Source: Pontibacter pudoricolor
GTDB lineage: Bacteria > Bacteroidota > Bacteroidia > Cytophagales > Hymenobacteraceae
Assembly: GCF_010092985.1 (NCBI RefSeq)
Contig: NZ_CP048106.1
Location: forward strand, 2,108,001-2,172,000
Length of the DNA: 64,000 nt
Direction: 5' to 3'
The number at the start of each line of letters is the position of its first letter. The first letter of the stretch is position 1. The translations under genes were made by a program, and so were the position numbers. A model generated the notes under the pieces. It ran no database searches, was not told the DNA's origin, and saw nothing but the letters and a program-made list of their open reading frames with translations. Positions 30,186-38,841 of this stretch are shown piece after piece.

Positions 30186-30287
30186 GTTCAGGTCTATAGT
30201 TTCAGTTGCATGCAGTTTTCAGCTGCCAAAGTTAAGTATATTGCTTAAATTTTATACTTATAGTTGCGTGTTGATTACCTGCAAGAC

Positions 30288-30599
30288 TTACTTATTAACG
30301 TCGGTTACAATATCACTCAGATTGGCGGTTTTGAAATGCTGGTAAACGCGCAGAACTATAGCCAGGGCAATAGCAGCCTCGGCGGCGGCAATAACTATAA
30401 CAAACAGGGAGAATAATTGCCCCTGCAACAACTGCGGATCATGACGGCTGAATGCTACCAGGTTCAGGTTGGCTGCATTAAAGATCAGCTCGATCCCCAT
30501 CAGTACTACCACCGCATGGCGCTTGGTAATAACTGCCAGTATGCCAATACCAAATAGCACGGCACTCAGAAGTAAGATATGTTCTAAGGGAATATTCAT
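30288..30599 (-). CDS. nuoK: NADH-quinone oxidoreductase subunit K
   Basis: A 103-residue, three-helix membrane subunit of complex I. The conserved glutamates sit in VLMGIELIFNAANLNLVAFS and in VIVIAAAEAAIALAIVL. It starts 2 bp before the nuoJ stop region (spacing 2 bp), so it is tightly coupled to nuoJ. Length equals the family's usual 100 residues. Confidence 0.96.
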   Translation of the reverse strand: MNIPLEHILLLSAVLFGIGILAVITKRHAVVVLMGIELIFNAANLNLVAFSRHDPQLLQGQLFSLFVIVIAAAEAAIALAIVLRVYQHFKTANLSDIVTDVNK

Positions 30600-30601
30600 A
30601 C

Positions 30602-31114
30602 TTAAACTTTCTGTTTATCGGTGGCAATGTACGCAGCTCCCATCAGGGCAATAAGCAGCAACAGGGAGGCTATCTCGAATGGCAGCACGAAGTCAGTCAT
30701 CAGTTTTATACCAATTGTTTGAACCGTGCTTTTCTGGTTGCCCAGCACATCCATTTCCATAGTTTGCAGCCATGGCAGTGAGCTGATATTAGATTTAAGG
30801 ATGCTGTAGCTCAACCCCACAACTATAAGCCCCGCCACCAGCGTACCCCAAACCGTATTCACGTTCTCCGACAACACCGATTTATCGTGCACGCGGCTGC
30901 TGAGCATGATACCGAAAAGTATCAGCACCAGTACGCCTCCCACATATACCATCAGTTGGGTTACTGCTATAAAATCAGCAAACAACAGCACATAAATGCC
31001 GGCAATACTCAGCAATACTATAAGCAACGAAAAACCAGCATACAGCAGGTTGCGCGTCAGCACCATGTATGCCCCCGAAACTATAGCCAGTATTGCGAAG
31101 ATGTAGAAAAGCAT
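30602..31114 (-). CDS. nuoJ: NADH-quinone oxidoreductase subunit J
   Basis: A 170-residue membrane subunit of complex I with five predicted helices. The conserved central segment is FIAVTQLMVYVGGVLVLILFGIML, including the pi-bulge helix with the conserved Tyr. It lies 100 bp after nuoI and 2 bp before nuoK. Length matches the family. Confidence 0.95.
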   Translation of the reverse strand: MLFYIFAILAIVSGAYMVLTRNLLYAGFSLLIVLLSIAGIYVLLFADFIAVTQLMVYVGGVLVLILFGIMLSSRVHDKSVLSENVNTVWGTLVAGLIVVGLSYSILKSNISSLPWLQTMEMDVLGNQKSTVQTIGIKLMTDFVLPFEIASLLLLIALMGAAYIATDKQKV

Positions 31115-31214
31115 TTATTTCGTTATTAGTTGCTCGTTATTCGTTGTTAGTTTCTCAAAAGGCTCTCCATTCAAAGCATTAAGAATCTTCGTTGCATGGA
31201 CTTTGTATTAACAA

Positions 31215-31814
31215 TTAAGCCTGCTTTCTTGCTGCCAGTGCAGCTGCCTTGGCCGCCGCCATTTCCTCCTGCTGCTTTGCCAGAAGCTCCTTTTTCTCTT
31301 CAGCCTGCTCCGGCGAAAGATCTGTGAAATGGTAGATCATGTTTTTGATATCTACTTCCGCGAAATCGTACACGGGCGTCATGGTCAGGCAGTCGGTTGG
31401 GCAAACGGTAGTGCAAAGGCCACAGTAACAGCACTTAGCCATATCAATGTCGAAAACCGGGGCATATAGTCGCTTTTTGGTTCCGTCAGATGTTAGCCCG
31501 ATCTCTTCCGTAGCTTTCACAGACTCTATCGTGATGCAGTTAACAGGGCAGATCTTGGCGCAAAGGTCACAAACTATACAATCGTCGATCTCATTATGCA
31601 GGCGGTACCGGCCGTTGTCAGGAACAGGAATGGCTTCGTAGGGGTAAGTCAGCGTTACCAGTCCGTCGGGTTGGTTAAAGTAATTTTTATCGGTCACGTA
31701 CTCCGGAGTACGGCGGTTTTTGGCATTCCAGAAGTGTTTCCACGTCAGGCGCAGGCCACTTATCAGCGACGTCACCGCAAACCAGAATCCGGATCTATTT
31801 TTCACTTCGTTCAA
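31215..31814 (-). CDS. nuoI: NADH-quinone oxidoreductase subunit I
   Basis: NuoI carries the two 4Fe-4S clusters N6a and N6b. Both motifs are intact: CIVCDLCAKICP and CCYCGLCTTVCP (CxxCxxCxxxCP). The N-terminal hydrophobic and basic segment (SLISGLRLTWKHFW) contacts the membrane arm. The 199-residue product ends in a Lys/Glu/Ala-rich helical tail (EEKKELLAKQQEEMAAAKAAALAA) longer than in E. coli. It follows nuoH by 72 bp. Confidence 0.96.
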   Translation of the reverse strand: MNEVKNRSGFWFAVTSLISGLRLTWKHFWNAKNRRTPEYVTDKNYFNQPDGLVTLTYPYEAIPVPDNGRYRLHNEIDDCIVCDLCAKICPVNCITIESVKATEEIGLTSDGTKKRLYAPVFDIDMAKCCYCGLCTTVCPTDCLTMTPVYDFAEVDIKNMIYHFTDLSPEQAEEKKELLAKQQEEMAAAKAAALAARKQA

Positions 31815-31880
31815 GTTAAGAGTTTTGAGTTAAGAGTTATGAGTTCAAATCACTTTTGACTTTAAACTCTTAACTTTTAA
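31815..31880. repeat. Inverted repeat between nuoH and nuoI
   Basis: Words of the type AGTTAAGAGTTTTGAGTT on the left and AACTCTTAACTTTTAACT on the right can form an imperfect AT-rich hairpin. It resembles the repeats at 6393 and 50653 in design but not in sequence. Confidence 0.65.
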
Positions 31881-31886
31881 CTAATA

Positions 31887-32990
31887 TCATATCATTAACA
31901 ATCGCCAGATGCCTGCCATCAACACTACACCCAATGCAATTGGCGTGAGCACTTTCCAGCATAGGTGCATGAGCTGATCTACGCGCAGGCGTGGATATGT
32001 CCAGCGTATCTGCAACTGCAGGAACAACAGTACAAACGTTTTGCTCAGTAACCAGAAACCACCCCAGAGTATCCCTGATAGTTCTCCTACGGTTCCGGTT
32101 GTCCAGTAAGCCAGGCTAACAGGGCCGATGTTTGGCAATGGCGTGTTCCAGCTACCCAGGAATAGAATAACAGCTACTAAACTAACCAGCACCATCATAC
32201 TATACTCTGCCAGGAACAATATCGCAAACCGGAACCCTGAATATTCTACGTGAAAACCCGCCACCAGCTCCGACTCCGCTTCCGGAATATCAAAAGGGGC
32301 ACGGTTGCTCTCAGCCAGCGACGCTATAAAGTATATGATAAAGGAAATCAAAAGTATAGGTGCCCGGAAAATGTTCCAGGTGGTAATGCCGCCTATAGTT
32401 GTCGTGTTAATGCCCAGGGCCTCGATGCCAAACAGCCAGTTCATCTCAAACTCCAGCCCCGGAAACCGGTTCATTAAAGCGCCCTGCTGGTAACTGATCT
32501 CCTGAAAATCCAGAGATTGGCAAATCATGACTGCTGAAAGTATAGCCAACCCAGCCGGAATCTCATAGGAAACGATCTGGGCCACCGAGCGCATCGCACC
32601 CAGCATGGCATATTTGTTATTGGAACCCCAACCGGCCATTAGCAATCCAACTACATCTAATGAGATAATCGCCAGCAGGTAAAAAACGCCAATACCGATA
32701 CCCGCTGGCACCAGGTCCGGCGTGAAAGGGATAACGGCAAAACCAGCAAAAACAGCAGCAAAAATTAAGATCGGAGCTAGCTTGAAAAGGTTCTTATCAG
32801 CAGCAGCGGGAACAATGTCTTCTTTCTGCAATAACTTCAGCACATCCAGCACCGACTGCAACGAACCATATGGACCTGCTTCTGTGGGGCCAAGCCTGTC
32901 CTGCATAAATGCCGCCACCTTCCGCTCTGCATACGCCAGCACGATCACTATCGAAAGCAACAGTACAAGTGTTAGCACAAAAGCGAGCAT
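31887..32990 (-). CDS. nuoH: NADH-quinone oxidoreductase subunit H
   Basis: NuoH lines the quinone cavity and joins the peripheral and membrane arms. The 367 residues have about eight helices and the motifs AERKVAAFMQDRLGPTEAGPYG, SLAESNRAPFDIPEAESELVAGFHVEYSGFRFA and the C-terminal RWTYPRLRVDQLM. It is the first nuo gene here; upstream is map rather than nuoG, so the operon starts with nuoH and the nuoA-G genes must lie elsewhere. Confidence 0.96.
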   Translation of the reverse strand: MLAFVLTLVLLLSIVIVLAYAERKVAAFMQDRLGPTEAGPYGSLQSVLDVLKLLQKEDIVPAAADKNLFKLAPILIFAAVFAGFAVIPFTPDLVPAGIGIGVFYLLAIISLDVVGLLMAGWGSNNKYAMLGAMRSVAQIVSYEIPAGLAILSAVMICQSLDFQEISYQQGALMNRFPGLEFEMNWLFGIEALGINTTTIGGITTWNIFRAPILLISFIIYFIASLAESNRAPFDIPEAESELVAGFHVEYSGFRFAILFLAEYSMMVLVSLVAVILFLGSWNTPLPNIGPVSLAYWTTGTVGELSGILWGGFWLLSKTFVLLFLQLQIRWTYPRLRVDQLMHLCWKVLTPIALGVVLMAGIWRLLMI

Positions 32991-33099
32991 AGGCGTTCAG
33001 GGTTTATAAGCAGGCAAAGGTAAGTTTTAATTTGGAAATTCGGGGATGTGGTGATTTGTCTGAATCAGGATTTTCAGGATTAGGAATTGACAGGATATA

Positions 33100-33858
33100 T
33101 TAAATACCATTAGCCTTGGTAAGTATAACAGGCTCACCGTCGGTAATAAGTATAGTATGTTCGTGTTGTGCTACAAAGCCACCCTTCTCTGCCAAAAGCG
33201 TCCAGCCATCGCCTTTATCGCGGGTGTAGCTCCCTTTGGTAGAGATAAACGTTTCTACAGCCACCACAGTGTTTTTCCTGAATCGCTGTGTATTAAACTT
33301 GTCGTAAAAGCAGGGAATTTCATGTGGCGCTTCGTGCAGGCTTCGTCCCACACCATGGCCTACCAGATTCCGGATTACTTTAAACCCATTCCTTTTCGCT
33401 TCTGTCTCAATTATTCTACCGATATCTGAAATTCTTACACCACCTTTTATTTCCTTCAGCGCCTTATGCAAAGCGCTTGTTGAAGTATCAACAAGTTTAT
33501 TCAGACCATGTATATCTTCGCCCACTACAAAAGAGCCACCATTGTCTGCAAAGTAACCTCCCAATTCCGCCGAGACATCAATATTTACCAGGTCACCTTC
33601 CTTCAGTACTGTTTTATCAGACGGTATACCATGAGCAGCTTCGTTGTTCACGCTGATGCAGGTATATCCGGGAAAGTTATAGGTTACTTTAGGTGCTGAT
33701 TTTGCGCTGAAAGAATGCAGGATTTCATAACCATAGTTATCCAGTTCCTTAGTAGTCATACCTGGCCTTGCATGCTCCCGCATTTTCTTCAAAGTAATAG
33801 CAACAACTTCGCTAACCTTTGTAATCCCAATTAAGTCTGCTTCTGATTCTATAGACAT
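33100..33858 (-). CDS. map: Type I methionine aminopeptidase
   Basis: Removes the N-terminal methionine from new proteins. The 252 residues match the type I length. All metal ligands and the active-site His are present: His76 (AAHGIP), Asp94 (NIDVS), Asp105 (YFADNGG), His168 (GHGVGR), Glu202 (VETFIS), Glu233 (QHEHT). The reading frame stays open 165 bp further upstream, but that part translates the shadow of the neighbouring ATP-grasp gene; the ATG at 33858 gives MSIESEADLIG, the usual start. It lies 23 bp after the ATP-grasp gene and may share its transcript. Confidence 0.95.
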   Translation of the reverse strand: MSIESEADLIGITKVSEVVAITLKKMREHARPGMTTKELDNYGYEILHSFSAKSAPKVTYNFPGYTCISVNNEAAHGIPSDKTVLKEGDLVNIDVSAELGGYFADNGGSFVVGEDIHGLNKLVDTSTSALHKALKEIKGGVRISDIGRIIETEAKRNGFKVIRNLVGHGVGRSLHEAPHEIPCFYDKFNTQRFRKNTVVAVETFISTKGSYTRDKGDGWTLLAEKGGFVAQHEHTILITDGEPVILTKANGI

Positions 33859-33881
33859 TGTATACTTCTGATAAATTTTGG

Positions 33882-35066
33882 CTACTCTACTAAATGCGGT
33901 ACAAACTGCGACAGGTTGGTGATGATGCCTTTTTCGCGGCGGAAACCGATGGCGCTGGCTTCGCCGGCCCAGAAAACGCCCGCCTGATAGGTGTAACCTT
34001 TGTTGTCCTGGGGTAATTCGCACCAGCGCTGGTATACCTGCTGTTGCTGATCGTATTCGCCTTCCATTTTGGTTACACGCACTTTATCTACCACTTCTAC
34101 ACTCTGCCCTTCCCTGCCGAAATATGGTTTGCGGATGTATTTGCCGCTCAGTGGTGATAAATCTGCTTCGAGTAAAAGCGGGTGATATGGATAGGCTTTC
34201 CAGAGCCAGGCCAGCATGCCTTTACTTTGGAACAACAAGGTATATGCCGGGTTTGCGATAACTAAATTTCTGGATCGGGAGAGTTGGGTGAGGCTTTCGC
34301 AAAGCTCTGGTTCTTCCCAGGCAATCTGCTCCCAGGGCAGTAACTTAAAAAGGAACGGAAACTGTTGCCAATGTTCATGTTCGACCTGCGCCCACACGCC
34401 ACGCTCGGTTCCTTCTGTCGAGATATTTACTTCATCTATCGGGCAAAGATGTGTGTCAAAACCAGCTTCTTTAGCCGCCTGAGCCAATACAGCGCAATTT
34501 GTTTCATCTTCAGCACTACCGCCAATGTAGGTTAACAATAAAGCCGGGGCAAGATCGCTGTTCATCATGCGCCAGGCCTTAAATTGCTCTACCAACGCCT
34601 CGTATAAGCCAGAATATTGGTTCGCATCCTTTTTACCGGCAGCAGCCAGGCTCGCCCATTGCACGACAGCCGTCTCAGGTATAGAAGTTGCCGTATCGGC
34701 ATTAAACTCAATCAGTTTCGGACCTTCAGGAGTTTGCGCCAGATCAAAGCGACCGTACAAATGCCAGTGGCGGTCGTCGTTCCAGGACTGGCGCACCAGT
34801 TGCCACAGGTTCTGCGGTATGCCCAGCACATTCAGGAAAGCATCTGGCAACTCATCAGGCACAGCCTGCACCATCATATTATAGAGTGTATCGGCAGCTT
34901 CCAGTAACGTATCGGCATCCTGTTCGTTTAGCACCACGGCTTCGCCGGGCACATAGTTGGCACAACCATCTTCTACACACCATTCCCAGCCTAGTCCGCG
35001 CACAGCAGTTTCAACATCGCCGGAGTGTGGTTCCAGGCGAACTCTGATTCTTAGATTATCAAACAT
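33882..35066 (-). CDS. Glutathionylspermidine synthase-like ATP-grasp protein (YgiC/YjfC type)
   Basis: A 394-residue member of the family with a pre-ATP-grasp and ATP-grasp fold (GSP_synth). Seen are LYGRFDLAQTPEGPKLIEFNADTATSIPE (about 120-150, the substrate and Mg-binding region) and KYIRKPYFGREGQSVEVV (about 320-340, nucleotide binding). It has no amidase domain, so it is the E. coli YgiC/YjfC type, whose natural peptide substrate is unclear. It lies 24 bp after a lipoprotein gene, the same order as ygiB-ygiC. Confidence 0.88.
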   Translation of the reverse strand: MFDNLRIRVRLEPHSGDVETAVRGLGWEWCVEDGCANYVPGEAVVLNEQDADTLLEAADTLYNMMVQAVPDELPDAFLNVLGIPQNLWQLVRQSWNDDRHWHLYGRFDLAQTPEGPKLIEFNADTATSIPETAVVQWASLAAAGKKDANQYSGLYEALVEQFKAWRMMNSDLAPALLLTYIGGSAEDETNCAVLAQAAKEAGFDTHLCPIDEVNISTEGTERGVWAQVEHEHWQQFPFLFKLLPWEQIAWEEPELCESLTQLSRSRNLVIANPAYTLLFQSKGMLAWLWKAYPYHPLLLEADLSPLSGKYIRKPYFGREGQSVEVVDKVRVTKMEGEYDQQQQVYQRWCELPQDNKGYTYQAGVFWAGEASAIGFRREKGIITNLSQFVPHLVE

Positions 35067-35090
35067 GAAGTTTATGTTCTGAAGTATGGA

Positions 35091-35645
35091 TTAACCACCA
35101 AAACCGCTGCCACTGCTACGGCCTCTGAAGTAACCGCTTCTGCCGGAGCGCGGTGCCGTGGACTGCTGTCGATAGGTTTGCACATTCTGGCGCCAGGCTG
35201 CTGTGTTGTTCATAACGCCCGGGTTAGCGTAGTATCCAGGTCTCGGCGACATCATACGGCCAGCCATATAGCCCATACCGCTCCACCAAAGTACGCTTCC
35301 TAAGCCAAATCCACCCTGATTATAGGTGTTCTGATTAGCAGCAACATCTTTCATCTGGTTCTCCAGTTCCAGGCCTTTCAGAGTATCAACCCGGCCATCT
35401 TTATACTTCAGGATAGCCATGCTTGCTCCGGGAACGGTGGTTCGCTCATCGGTTATTTTCCACTGGTCCGGTGCTTCTTCTGTAAGTTCAGTAATGATGC
35501 CATCCGGCACTTTCACTTCTTCGCTGGTGCCTGTTGTGCTGTTACTATTGTCTGTTCCGCAACTGGTCAGGCCCATACAGGTAGCAGCTGCTACAATAAA
35601 AGCGTTTCGTTTCAGGTCGCCGATGCGCAGGTATCGTTTTTTCAT
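35091..35645 (-). CDS. Lipoprotein with Gly/Ser/Arg-rich tail (YgiB/UPF0323-like)
   Basis: A 184-residue lipoprotein. A signal with positive start (MKKRYLRIGDLKRNAFIVAAATCMGLTSC) ends at lipidated Cys29. A small mixed domain (about 45-110) is followed by GGFGLGSVLWWSGMGYMAGRMM and a low-complexity tail ending RGRSSGSGFGG. A tail ending in such Gly-rich sequence is characteristic of YgiB/UPF0323 proteins encoded next to YgiC-like ATP-grasp enzymes. The pair may modify the lipoprotein tail; this is inference from gene neighbourhood. Confidence 0.8.
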   Translation of the reverse strand: MKKRYLRIGDLKRNAFIVAAATCMGLTSCGTDNSNSTTGTSEEVKVPDGIITELTEEAPDQWKITDERTTVPGASMAILKYKDGRVDTLKGLELENQMKDVAANQNTYNQGGFGLGSVLWWSGMGYMAGRMMSPRPGYYANPGVMNNTAAWRQNVQTYRQQSTAPRSGRSGYFRGRSSGSGFGG

Positions 35646-35799
35646 GAGTTCTGATGGATTACAGTTAAAGGTACGGTTTTTAGCCTGATTTTGGTAATTA
35701 TCACGGGATTTAGGCCTTTCTCAGGCTGATGTTTAAAGTGAAAAGGGGCTTATCCTGTTGTTTATAGTTGGAGTTATCGTTTTATAGTTTTACCCCTTC

Positions 35800-36440
35800 C
35801 CAGCCTTCCCCTTTAAAAGAGGGCCCCTACCCCCAAAACAGGGGAAGGAGCTTTACAGCCTTTGCTATAGTTTTGGATATTGTTTTATAGTTACTGTTTT
35901 AACCCACCCCTACCCCTCCCAAGAGGGGAATCTCTGTTGTTGCTATAGTTTAGTTTCTTGTTCTATAGTTACCGTTTGTCATCCCCCTGCCCCTTCAAAG
36001 GGGGACTTTTCTGCTACGGCTTGTCCATCTGTCATTTCGACCAGCGGGAGAAATCTGAGTTTGCTATAGTTTGAGTTATGGTTCTATAGTTACAGCCTGT
36101 CGAGCGGACAGGTCGCGACCTGTCCCTACAGAAATACAAACATGATAAAGCGATGCAACTATTGCCTTTCCAACTATAGCAACTATAGCTATCGAACTGA
36201 TCGCAGTCTTTGGGTTGAGCGCCTTTGCTTTGTTGTGGTGCCGTCAGGCAACCTGAGGTACGAGGGTAGCAAGAAAGCAGCAGCGCGATGCCCTTATCGA
36301 GGGCCCCTACCCCCAAGACGGGGCCTCCCGGCCGTGAGGGCACCAAAGCTAAATTGAAACAATAGGCAAGTAAAGCTCCCAGGATTAAGGAACACTATGA
36401 AAGAAAAGGCTTGGTTCAAGTTGTAGAGTAGCAAACTATA
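35800..36440 (-). repeat. Dispersed intergenic repeat, copy B, with extra modules
   Basis: The inverted counterpart of copy A fills most of a 963-bp spacer (35646-36608). GGCCCCTACCCCC blocks occur twice (about 35820 and 36300). A GACAGG-TCGCGA-CCTGTCC hairpin lies near 36107-36125, and a CCTCCC-AAGAGGGG hairpin near 35914-35930. The module GTCATTTCGACCAGCGGGAGAAATCTGAG (36031-36059) and its inverse types near 36450 and 36500 belong to a second short repeat also seen at 51087 and 51133. Eight or more CTATAG words are present. No gene is credible here. Confidence 0.8.
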
Positions 36441-36608
36441 GCACTCAGATTTCTCACGCTGTTCGAAATGACAAAAGAGAACTGTAGACATTTAAGATCC
36501 CTCGACTGGCGCTCGGGATGACAAAAGGAAAACTGTAAGATAATTAAGACTTCCACTACTAGTACTTAGAGCGAAGCACTTTCTAACTTTCCAACTTTCT
36601 AACTCCAC

Positions 36609-37424
36609 TTACTCCCACAACGGATAATGCTCTAACTCTACCTGGCGCTGGAAGAAGATACGGGTGCTTTCTTCGAAGGAACGGGTGAAGTCTGACACAT
36701 AGAAGTGGTGATCGCCAAGCAGTTTATCTGAAGCCAGGTTATTCTTCTCCAGGTAATCTTTAACGTACTGCGCTACTATAAGACTGGCATCCAGCACATC
36801 CACATCACCCTTATAGAAATTTTTTATCTGTTTTTTAATAAGCGGATAATGCGTGCAGCCAAGTATAAGTGCTTCTATTCCCTGCAGGTCCGGATCTGAT
36901 AAATAGGTATGAATAACACTTTCAGAGATGTTATCATTAAAAAAGCCCTCTTCAATCATGGCCGCCAGCAGCGGCGTGGCATGCGATTTCAGCTCTATTC
37001 CTAAGTCCAGAGCATCCACTTTTTTGCGGTACACATTCGAGTTTATAGTTTGCTTGGTACCGATCAGGCCGATGGTACTGCCCGGGTAAGAAGTACCAAT
37101 GTAGGATACGATCGGGTCAATAACATTGAGCACCTTAGCTTTGCTTCCAACATATTCTTTTACCAGTTCGTAAGCTGCCGCCGATGCTGAGTTGCAGGCA
37201 ATCAGTATGACCTTGCACTGTTGTTTCAGAAGCAGGTCGCAGATCTTAACAGCGTATGCCTGTATGGCAGCAGTAGACTTGTCGCCGTATGGCAAGTGAG
37301 CCGTATCGCCAAAGTAAATCAGCTTCTCGTTCGGCAGCACTTTTGTAATAGCCTGAGCTACAGTAAGTCCGCCAATACCGCTATCAAAAATCCCGATTGG
37401 CAGATGTCTTTTTTCTTTTTCCAT
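36609..37424 (-). CDS. murI: Glutamate racemase
   Basis: MurI converts L-glutamate to the D-glutamate used in peptidoglycan. The 271 residues hold both catalytic cysteines, Cys77 in IACNSASA and Cys190 in LGCTHYPL, and the N-terminal GIFDSGIGGLTVA. Length is typical. It stands alone on the minus strand; no clear terminator follows it. Confidence 0.96.
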   Translation of the reverse strand: MEKEKRHLPIGIFDSGIGGLTVAQAITKVLPNEKLIYFGDTAHLPYGDKSTAAIQAYAVKICDLLLKQQCKVILIACNSASAAAYELVKEYVGSKAKVLNVIDPIVSYIGTSYPGSTIGLIGTKQTINSNVYRKKVDALDLGIELKSHATPLLAAMIEEGFFNDNISESVIHTYLSDPDLQGIEALILGCTHYPLIKKQIKNFYKGDVDVLDASLIVAQYVKDYLEKNNLASDKLLGDHHFYVSDFTRSFEESTRIFFQRQVELEHYPLWE

Positions 37425-37758
37425 CGTATGCGAAATTACTTAAAAAGTCGTTTCCACGCCGTTCACCATTAAAATATATCAGTTCACAAAAATTTGTAAC
37501 CTTTTGGAATCTTACCAAACTAAGGCAAGTTATATTTGCAACTGAAATATTACTATAATATTAAGCGATTATTATTTTTGTTAAATATTTTGTAAGTTTT
37601 AAACTATAAGCTATATTTAAATGTAGTAAGATTCCACACCTGGTACTTCTAACGAAGTTATCAGCCTGCCAAAGGTGACACACCGTGCAACTGTTTTCTG
37701 TACATCCATCAGAACTATACTATTTCAGCAGATTTTTAAATAGATAGAAAAGCCCCTT
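37425..37758. other. Spacer between divergent murI and RDD genes
   Basis: 334 bp, with an AT-rich core (about 37530-37620). The RDD gene promoter is presumably in the second half. I see no RNA gene, repeat cluster or small ORF of note. Confidence 0.5.
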
Positions 37759-38262
37759 ATGCAAACAGCACTTACTCTGCCAGCACCAACCATAAAGCGC
37801 TCTTCACTTTATGGAAGTCTTACAACCCGTTTTGTCGCATTCCTGGTAGATACTACCATGCTAGTGTTTTTCTATACGATCATTTTTTACTCAATCGGTA
37901 CAAATGCAGATCACATTCACTCCTGGGACAAAACATTTCAGCATAATGGCTTCAGCATCCCTGATTTAATACTTATAGGCAAGATACTTTTCTTTAACCC
38001 TTACTTTGCGGCAGTGCACTGGCTATACTATACTTTGCTGGAGTCCTCGCCGAAACAGGCAACTATAGGTAAATTTACGTTGGGCTTAAAAGTGACGGAC
38101 CTGCGTGGCAAACGCATAACCATCTGGCAATCTAACCTGCGTTATTTCAGCAAAGTGCTTTCAATAATGCCGGTGTGCCTGGGCTTTTTACTAATACTTG
38201 TTACACGCCGCCACCAAATGCTGCACGATTATTTTGCACGAACTGTAGTAGTTGCTGATTAA
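37759..38262 (+). CDS. RDD family membrane protein
   Basis: A 167-residue integral membrane protein with about three helices. The family motif appears as TTRFVAFLVDTTMLVFFYT (Arg and Asp of the RDD signature) near residues 23-41, and the C-terminal KFTLGLKVTDLRGKRITIWQS and LHDYFARTVVV segments are typical. Some RDD proteins act in ion exchange or as small transport modules; a specific role cannot be given. It is followed by an SPW gene 93 bp later. Confidence 0.88.
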   Translation: MQTALTLPAPTIKRSSLYGSLTTRFVAFLVDTTMLVFFYTIIFYSIGTNADHIHSWDKTFQHNGFSIPDLILIGKILFFNPYFAAVHWLYYTLLESSPKQATIGKFTLGLKVTDLRGKRITIWQSNLRYFSKVLSIMPVCLGFLLILVTRRHQMLHDYFARTVVVAD

Positions 38263-38355
38263 TCTCCTTCACTAAAAATTGCACTAATTTCTATTACATC
38301 CTCTTACTGGTCTCGTATAACTATACTTGAGTATCAATAAGAAAGGAGAATTATT

Positions 38356-38751
38356 ATGAGATTTATTCCAACCCGTTTTCACGGTTTTTTAGATTATATA
38401 GTAGGTATTTTTATGATCATCGCCCCTTGGGTGCTTGACTTTTCGGACAACGATGCCGCCACCTGGACCATAGTGATAGCCGGTATTATAGTACTGATAC
38501 AAGCAGCTATGACAGATTTTGAGCTAGGTTTGATCAGACGTATACCAATGCAGAGCCACCTGATGGTGGACCTCGTGCTTGGTGTAATACTGGCGCTGTC
38601 GCCGTGGCTGTTTCAATTCAACAATTATGTGTATCTGCCACATCTGATCATAGGTGTTTTCTCTATTCTGGCTTCGCTTACTACCCACCGTGTACCGAGC
38701 CACAGCTATAAAGCAGAACATACCAGCACAGATCATATCCGGAACATGTAA
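38356..38751 (+). CDS. SPW-repeat membrane protein
   Basis: A 131-residue membrane protein with four helices formed by two SPW units: GIFMIIAPWVLDFSD (about 17-31) and GVILALSPWLFQFN (about 78-91). In the first unit the SPW motif reads APW. Proteins of this family are stress-related in some bacteria, but their function is unknown. An RBS-like AAGAAAGGAG precedes the ATG by 8 bp, unusual for this genome. Confidence 0.88.
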   Translation: MRFIPTRFHGFLDYIVGIFMIIAPWVLDFSDNDAATWTIVIAGIIVLIQAAMTDFELGLIRRIPMQSHLMVDLVLGVILALSPWLFQFNNYVYLPHLIIGVFSILASLTTHRVPSHSYKAEHTSTDHIRNM

Positions 38752-38768
38752 TTAAAATACTTTTTAGT

Positions 38769-38802
38769 AAAACAGGCCAGCCTTAACAGGTTGGCCTGTT
38801 TT
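38769..38802 (+). terminator. Terminator of the SPW gene
   Basis: A 14-bp stem (38769-38782 with 38789-38802, one G-T pair) around TTAACA, followed by ATTTT. Confidence 0.85.
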
Positions 38803-38841
38803 ATTTTAACCTATCCCCGAAGAATTGCCTAAATTTGTAGT

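Noticed and set aside
33859..34023. N-terminal extension of methionine aminopeptidase
   Set aside because: It overlaps the ATP-grasp gene in another frame, is Arg/His-rich, and is absent from type I enzymes.
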